Below are positions 16,044 to 20,345 of a stretch of 20,345 bases of DNA, one piece after another. Source of the stretch: JBCCSZ01 sp039199225. GTDB lineage: Bacteria > Bacteroidota > Bacteroidia > Chitinophagales > Saprospiraceae. The stretch lies in assembly GCA_039199225.1 (NCBI GenBank), contig JBCCSZ010000132.1, positions 1-20,345 on the forward strand. Direction: 5' to 3'. A program made the translations under genes and the position numbers. Under the pieces are notes generated by a model that worked only from the letters and a program-made list of their open reading frames with translations, did not search any database and had not been told where the DNA came from. Positions within the stretch are counted from its first letter, which is position 1. Every line of letters starts with the position of its first letter.

Positions 16044-17615
16044 TTAATCTGGTACTAATTCAAAATCTGTCCGACGATTCTTACTCCGACCATCTTCTGT
16101 ATTGTTTGGAGCCACTGGCTTATCCGGCCCATTCCCGACTACGATGAATCGGTTGCGAGGCATACCGTGCTCATCGATCAAGTAATTGACAACAGATTGA
16201 GCCCGCTTGAGCGATAAACGCTTGTTGGATGCTTTGTTTCCAACATTGTCGGTATTTCCTTCCACCCGGATACGGGAGTTGGCAAAAGACTTGGCAATGT
16301 CGACAAATTCTTTATCGATGATGTACTTGGCATTTTCATCGAGCTGGAACTCGGCCGTCCGGAAGCTGATACTGACGGCCTTGGTAGCGATGGCCGCCTT
16401 GGTTTCATCGCTCTTTTTGGCCGAAGCAAAGACCTTTTGTCCCTCAGCCGCATGAGTACTACCAGTTAGGCTACTGTTGGACCGAACCATATCAGGGTAG
16501 CGAATCAAGCGCCAGTTGGGAACCTTGTCTTTGATGTATCCCAAGCCTGTGTAGACATTGGTCATATTGGAATACAACTCTTCGCCAGTAACACCTTTAT
16601 AGTCTTGGTTAATGGCAAAAAAGTCGAGATTATCGCCATGGGTACAAAGACGAACATTGCTGATCGCGTTGTAAGTCATGGTTTCATCGAAGCCATCGAA
16701 TGCCTCTGCCAGTATTTTGGCTGCTTTGCGCTTGGCCGCATCATCGGAATTGATTTCAGCAGCGCCCTTCATCCAACCTTCGTACAAATCCATCATCTTG
16801 CGCTTGTTGCGCTCGACATAAGCCTTCTTGGCAATGAAAACATCCGCAATAATGTGAGAAGCCGAACGGGTACTTTCCAAAATGCGCGCACCGGGAACCG
16901 AGTTGACACAGTCTTCATCATCCGGACTCCAAACAACCGCCGCATCCACGGCCTTGCTCTTGAAGGCTTGAGCTGCATCGATGGCATTGGCTTGTGGAAT
17001 GATTTCAACATCAGAGGGTGTCAAACCACCTGCTTGCAACAACCAAATCAGGAAGGAATGGGAAGGCGTCAGTTCTGCTACAGCAATCTTCTTCCCTTTC
17101 AAATCAGATACTTTGGTAATGCCTCTTCTGACCACTACAGCATCTCCTCCTCTGGACCAATCCGCCTGAAAGACGACCACTGGATCGTATTGTGCCAAGG
17201 CACCTGCCTCTGTTGGAAAGGCATCAATGGTTGCCCAAAGCAAGTTGACTTCATCGTTTTTCCAAGCAGCGCGGGAAGCTTCAAAATCATCCAATATTTT
17301 GAATTCCACCTTCATACCATAATCTTTGTAAAAGCGCGATTTCTCGGAAGCGGCGAAGCCTTCGTTGAAATATTGCCCTCCGGCATATCCACCCCAGGTA
17401 ACTACGCCGATGCGCACAACACCATCGTCTTTTTTACCGGAAGAAGGAGAGGTATTGACATTATCAGAAGAAGTGCCAGTTTCCGTCTGGCTTTGTTCCA
17501 CTAGGTCCTGGCCCATTTCGGTATTGTTCAAAAAATACCGTCCCAGGAAAAAGACTACGGCAACAATGGCTACCGTTATAAGAAATTTCGAAAAGGTAGT
17601 GAGTCGTCTGGCCAT
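16044..17615 (-). CDS. ABC substrate-binding domain fused to an OmpA peptidoglycan-binding domain
   Basis: A 523-residue two-domain protein. One N-terminal membrane helix (about 10-28), with no clear cleavage site, is followed by a Ser/Thr-rich linker (41-60) and an NMT1/SsuA-like binding domain (about 66-380). That domain includes VVTWGGYAGGQYFNEG, VSDLKGKKIAVAELTPSHSFLIWLL and AVDAAVVWSPDDEDC. The C-terminal OmpA/MotB domain (about 412-523) keeps the two peptidoglycan-contact residues, D456 in GNTDNVG and R471 in LSLKRAQSV. So it appears anchored in the inner membrane and able to hold the cell wall. It should deliver ligand to the permease encoded next. Related proteins are often labelled phosphate ABC transporter substrate-binding/OmpA, but the ligand is not shown here. 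ATG at 17615 is chosen over the TTG at 17621. Confidence 0.92.
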   Translation of the reverse strand: MARRLTTFSKFLITVAIVAVVFFLGRYFLNNTEMGQDLVEQSQTETGTSSDNVNTSPSSGKKDDGVVRIGVVTWGGYAGGQYFNEGFAASEKSRFYKDYGMKVEFKILDDFEASRAAWKNDEVNLLWATIDAFPTEAGALAQYDPVVVFQADWSRGGDAVVVRRGITKVSDLKGKKIAVAELTPSHSFLIWLLQAGGLTPSDVEIIPQANAIDAAQAFKSKAVDAAVVWSPDDEDCVNSVPGARILESTRSASHIIADVFIAKKAYVERNKRKMMDLYEGWMKGAAEINSDDAAKRKAAKILAEAFDGFDETMTYNAISNVRLCTHGDNLDFFAINQDYKGVTGEELYSNMTNVYTGLGYIKDKVPNWRLIRYPDMVRSNSSLTGSTHAAEGQKVFASAKKSDETKAAIATKAVSISFRTAEFQLDENAKYIIDKEFVDIAKSFANSRIRVEGNTDNVGNKASNKRLSLKRAQSVVNYLIDEHGMPRNRFIVVGNGPDKPVAPNNTEDGRSKNRRTDFELVPD

Positions 17616-17703
17616 TATCAATTATTTTCGAAGGCTTTGTTCTTGAAAGCCTGGTGATCGAATAGTTTTATATGTTTAGATGATCTAGATAGTAAGTGGT
17701 TGA

Positions 17704-18720
17704 TCAATCGAAGAAGCTATCGTATTGGTTGGTATGGTTTTGTTCTCTGACAGCCTTTTTAATGGGTTGATTCAAATCGAGGACCTCTTCTTCGTTGTTG
17801 GCTCTTTGAAGCAGATCGCCCTTTTCGGCGCCCAACATCAGAGAAACACCTTCTTTTTCCCACTTTTCGAGCATCTTCATCCCTTCTTCCTCAAAAACAC
17901 CATTCTGCAAGTCGATGGACTCCATAAAGTTGGAAGACATGTCCATAAACTGTTCGATCTCTCCAACCTTTTGGCTGACATCATCGGCCACAGCTTCCAG
18001 GGCCATATCGAACATCGCCCTTTTGTCTTTGTTTCCAGAAATGATGTTCATAGCCGATTTCATGGCACCGTGGCTGGCGTGGATGGCCTTGCGTTCCTGC
18101 TCTTTCACCTCGACCTGGTCCTTGATGTCCTCCATCAACACTTCAGAGTTTTCGTACATGCGTGTCAATACCCGGTAGAGCACCTCCATTTTGCGGTAAA
18201 GGTCTCCCAGCCTCATGTTGGATTCCTTCAAACGCCCGGCTTTGCGGGATTTGAGGATCATAATATTCTGCTTATTCTTAGCCTTGGCTTTGCTGGCCAG
18301 ATTGAGGTTGCTCTCGATGGAGCGTTGGTTGTTGTGAATGATTTCCCGCAGCTTGTGCATCTGTCCGCGCAGCTGAGAGATTTGCCGGTTCATCTTGCGG
18401 AGGTTGTCCTTGAGGTCTTCGACATAAGATTTGAGAATGCCAATGGGATCAATTTGAACAAACAGCCCAGTGACCCAGCGCATGACGCTTTTGTACATGT
18501 ACCAAATGAGATTGCGCATTTTGGGATCGAGGACCATGTAAATGATGGCAGCAAGTGCCAGAAGCATCAAGCTCAAATACAAGACATTGCCTGCCAAGGC
18601 GATGATGGTAGGCATGAAGGTGGCCAACAATGCACCACCACCTATTACGAGGCCACCCAGAACGATGGCACCGGTAACACCTTCTGGTCTTTTCCAGAAC
18701 GATTTAGCTTTTCCTTCCAT
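17704..18720 (-). CDS. PspA-like coiled-coil protein with two N-terminal membrane helices
   Basis: A 338-residue protein with two membrane helices (about 16-36 and 43-64) and then mostly charged helical sequence. A coiled coil begins at DPIGILKSYVEDLKDNLRKM (91-110) and runs to about 215. The DP-x5-YVEDLKDNLR pattern resembles the start of the PspA/IM30 hairpin, although the membrane helices are not typical of PspA. A second helical part (235-310) and an acidic, unstructured C terminus follow. It should face the cytoplasm from the inner membrane. It is the first gene of the presumed ABC operon, 88 nt before the OmpA-fused binding protein. The ATG at 18720 is preferred over 18780, since the extra 20 residues are not membrane-like or conserved in style. 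PspA kinship is inference from pattern only. Confidence 0.8.
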   Translation of the reverse strand: MEGKAKSFWKRPEGVTGAIVLGGLVIGGGALLATFMPTIIALAGNVLYLSLMLLALAAIIYMVLDPKMRNLIWYMYKSVMRWVTGLFVQIDPIGILKSYVEDLKDNLRKMNRQISQLRGQMHKLREIIHNNQRSIESNLNLASKAKAKNKQNIMILKSRKAGRLKESNMRLGDLYRKMEVLYRVLTRMYENSEVLMEDIKDQVEVKEQERKAIHASHGAMKSAMNIISGNKDKRAMFDMALEAVADDVSQKVGEIEQFMDMSSNFMESIDLQNGVFEEEGMKMLEKWEKEGVSLMLGAEKGDLLQRANNEEEVLDLNQPIKKAVREQNHTNQYDSFFD

Positions 18721-18889
18721 AAGTATTAATCCTTTTCTATTCTCGCTAGTGTAAGTGGCTAATGAAATGACCTGCTCCAAGGACCATTCGGCATAAAAAT
18801 GACGAAGTATTTGGACATTGTACAGGCGTTCTTGGTAAACGCGAAAAGTCTATTGTGTCAATTTCTTAGCCTCAATACCAAACTTCCCG

Positions 18890-18897
18890 CAAATATA
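18890..18897 (-). promoter_or_regulatory. Candidate -7 box for the coiled-coil/ABC operon
   Basis: Minus-strand TATATTTG matches TAnnTTTG and lies in the spacer between the two coiled-coil genes, about 170 nt before the ATG at 18720. The nearest upstream TTTG (18928-18925) is 27 nt away, longer than usual. If real, the operon has a long leader and is transcribed separately from the gene upstream. Confidence 0.3.
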
Positions 18898-18975
18898 CCT
18901 TTTTTCTGTTGTATTTGAGGAAGGCAAAATGCGTTTCCAATACAAACAGTGCGAAACAATAACACACAGCTTCGG

Positions 18976-19650
18976 CTATTTTAGGTACTGTTTCATCTTT
19001 TGAATATCCAGCTGGATTTTATCTACGATGCTTTTGTAGGTAGCAACGAAATCATTTTGGGTCGAAGTGACCTTGATCGTTGCTTGGCTGACTGCCTGCT
19101 TTATTTTAGACAATTCCCCCTGATGCTGTTCAATTTCTTTCTGCAACTGTAAAATCCGGGTCTGTTTGTCCTTGATCGACTGTTCCAGCTTTTTGTACTG
19201 ATTTTCCTTTCCACCAATCTGCTTTTTGCGCTGGTTGGCCAGTGCTTGGTTGAACTTTTGCTCCTCTTTTGAAAGTATTTGCAGGTAGTGTCCGGCAGTG
19301 TCGACCAGCTTTTGTGGAGTAGCACCCATTGTTTGAGCCGCTGCAAAGGCACTTTTGTATTTGGTAGCCTCATCCATCGCCATTTTGCTCAGGTTTTGTA
19401 GCGATTGGCGGTATTCCAGGTAATCGAAGCCATCCAGATTGTTCTTATCCATGGCCCCAAGCAGGATGTTGAGGAACTTCGTATCGACCTTGCCCTGTGA
19501 GGGGGTAGCCGACGAGTCGACAAATTCGTCGACCTGGGGTGCTACGGGCGTTGTGGACTCAGGAACAGTTTCTACCTCTTCTTTTTCTTTCGTTGGCTTG
19601 GCAGCAGATTCATCCTCTACGACGAATAAGGATTTGAGTTTTTTCAGCAT
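18976..19650 (-). CDS. Cytoplasmic coiled-coil protein of unknown function
   Basis: A 224-residue protein without signal peptide or membrane helix. The N terminus MLKKLKSLFVVE is a short amphipathic, basic segment that could touch the membrane. It is followed by an acidic, Pro/Thr-rich linker (12-55), a helical domain (55-120, including LLGAMDKNNLDGFDYLEYRQ) and a strong coiled coil (about 123-190) with heptads such as LEQSIKDKQTRILQLQKEIE. I do not recognise a named family. It lies 255 bp upstream of the PspA-like gene on the same strand, and the shared coiled-coil character suggests the two products work together. Confidence 0.8.
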   Translation of the reverse strand: MLKKLKSLFVVEDESAAKPTKEKEEVETVPESTTPVAPQVDEFVDSSATPSQGKVDTKFLNILLGAMDKNNLDGFDYLEYRQSLQNLSKMAMDEATKYKSAFAAAQTMGATPQKLVDTAGHYLQILSKEEQKFNQALANQRKKQIGGKENQYKKLEQSIKDKQTRILQLQKEIEQHQGELSKIKQAVSQATIKVTSTQNDFVATYKSIVDKIQLDIQKMKQYLK

Positions 19651-19723
19651 AAGTGTTGTATGAATGATATTTTCCAGTCCAAAAGCAAAGCAGGCTGATC
19701 TCGTACACCTTTAGACTAGCATA

Positions 19724-19754
19724 CAAAGTAAGGAAATTTCGAAAAAAAGCACAA
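19724..19754 (-). promoter_or_regulatory. Candidate promoter of the 224-residue coiled-coil gene
   Basis: Minus-strand TTG (19754-19752), 21 nt, then TACTTTG (19730-19724) resembles the Bacteroidota -33/-7 promoter with one base missing from the -7 spacer. It lies 73 nt before the start codon at 19650. The divergent gene has the same TACTTTG word. Confidence 0.4.
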
Positions 19755-19852
19755 GAAAAGTTCGACCGGCTTATGGGCAAAGCCGATCAATTTGGCTTCT
19801 GTACGATAATTTGTTAGCTACAGTCTACCAGGGATACTCCTCACCATAGAGA

Positions 19853-19884
19853 TTGTCTTTTGTTTGAAGAATTTCTTTACTTTG
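19853..19884 (+). promoter_or_regulatory. Candidate promoter of the arginine deiminase-like gene
   Basis: TTG (19853-19855), 22 nt, then TACTTTG (19878-19884) mirrors the promoter of the divergent coiled-coil gene. The ATG follows 40 nt later. A small stem CGGCTT/AAGCCG (19767-19785) lies further upstream between the two promoters. Confidence 0.4.
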
Positions 19885-19924
19885 CGGTCGAACTTTTTCA
19901 CCTCTAACCAAACCACTAAAACCC

Positions 19925-20345
19925 ATGGCAAGTAAGGCCGCTGTAAAGGTAAAATCGGAAATCGGACAGCTCAAAAGAGTCATCGTCCATCGTCCGGACC
20001 AAGGCATCAACCGCATCTCCCCGAAGAAAGCAGAAGAATTGCTCTTTGACGATATTGTATACCTACCGCAAATGCAGCAAGAACACGATCTGTTCGTGGA
20101 GGTATTGTCTATTTTTCTGGGGAAGGAAAACGTCCTTTACACTGGCAAATTGCTAGAGGAAGCATTGGAAATCAACCCAGTGACAAAATCCGAGCTGTTG
20201 CAACTCATTGCCGAAGACGAGGAATTGCCCAAGAGCTTTAAGTCCATGCTCGAAGCCATGCCCAATGATGAGCTGACGGAGGTATTGATTTCGGGCTACT
20301 ATCCCAAAGAAGACATTATTTTTTTCGACCCCATACCGAATTTCA
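19925..20345 (+). CDS. Arginine deiminase-like (amidinotransferase-fold) protein, 5' part
   Basis: An open frame begins at ATG 19925 and runs off the window after 140 codons, so only the N-terminal part is seen. It opens with IGQLKRVIVHRPDQGINRIS and continues with AEELLFDDIVYLPQMQQEHDLF, matching the N terminus of arginine deiminases and related guanidino-group-modifying enzymes, where FDD and the EHD segment line the active site. The following helical stretch (about residues 60-130, VLSIFLGKENVLYTGKLLEE) corresponds to the helical insert of arginine deiminases. A full enzyme would hydrolyse arginine to citrulline and ammonia, but the catalytic cysteine lies beyond the window, so activity cannot be judged. 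It is divergent from the coiled-coil gene at 19650. Confidence 0.88.
   Translation, partial: MASKAAVKVKSEIGQLKRVIVHRPDQGINRISPKKAEELLFDDIVYLPQMQQEHDLFVEVLSIFLGKENVLYTGKLLEEALEINPVTKSELLQLIAEDEELPKSFKSMLEAMPNDELTEVLISGYYPKEDIIFFDPIPNF

Noticed and set aside
17725..18729. Long plus-strand frame of 334 codons
   Set aside because: It is exactly antisense to the coiled-coil membrane protein, which has the more natural composition and gene context.

Overview
The window looks like chromosomal DNA of a member of the Bacteroidota, most likely a Saprospiraceae/Lewinella-type marine or sludge bacterium. The grounds are two TonB-dependent receptors with N-terminal carboxypeptidase-regulatory-like domains, a DUF5689/choice-of-anchor J lipoprotein, a LytS/LytTR two-component pair, TAnnTTTG-type promoter words, weak Shine-Dalgarno sequences, and GGTGAGC heptamer arrays between genes. 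The taxon is inferred from these features only. No rRNA, tRNA, CRISPR array or transposase was seen.

Layout. (1) 1-257: heptamer array and degenerate repeat words. (2) 258-5074, minus strand: TonB receptor, periplasmic TPR-like protein, LytS-type histidine kinase and LytTR response regulator, almost certainly one operon. A pair of direct repeats with a 21-bp period lies upstream of the receptor and fits a LytTR binding site. (3) 5194-5592, minus: DUF983 zinc-ribbon membrane protein, followed by a 331-bp spacer with palindromes and a terminator-like hairpin. (4) 5924-10811, minus: a second TonB receptor plus a surface-type lipoprotein with two DUF5689 domains joined by polyglycine linkers. A secreted endonuclease/exonuclease/phosphatase-family protein (11381-12430, plus) is divergent from them. 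Together they suggest capture and degradation of extracellular nucleic acid or another phosphoester. (5) 12465-13763, plus: a Pif1/RecD-like helicase whose reading frame is cut by TAG exactly at the Walker B catalytic glutamate. (6) 10961-11216 and 13783-14058: two composite repeat arrays of the same family in opposite orientation, flanking the nuclease and helicase genes. (7) 14053-18720, minus: ABC ATPase, permease, a substrate-binding protein fused to an OmpA peptidoglycan-binding domain, and a PspA-like coiled-coil membrane protein. A further coiled-coil protein (18976-19650) lies upstream. (8) 19925 to the window end, plus: the start of an arginine deiminase-like gene.

The most unusual module is region 7. 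An NMT1/SsuA-like binding domain tethered to the inner membrane carries an OmpA domain that should grip peptidoglycan, next to coiled-coil proteins resembling membrane-stress PspA. This suggests an ABC system tied to envelope integrity rather than a simple nutrient importer; the substrate is not evident. The second strong observation is the helicase nonsense codon, which converts the essential DE of Walker B into D-stop while leaving everything downstream intact.
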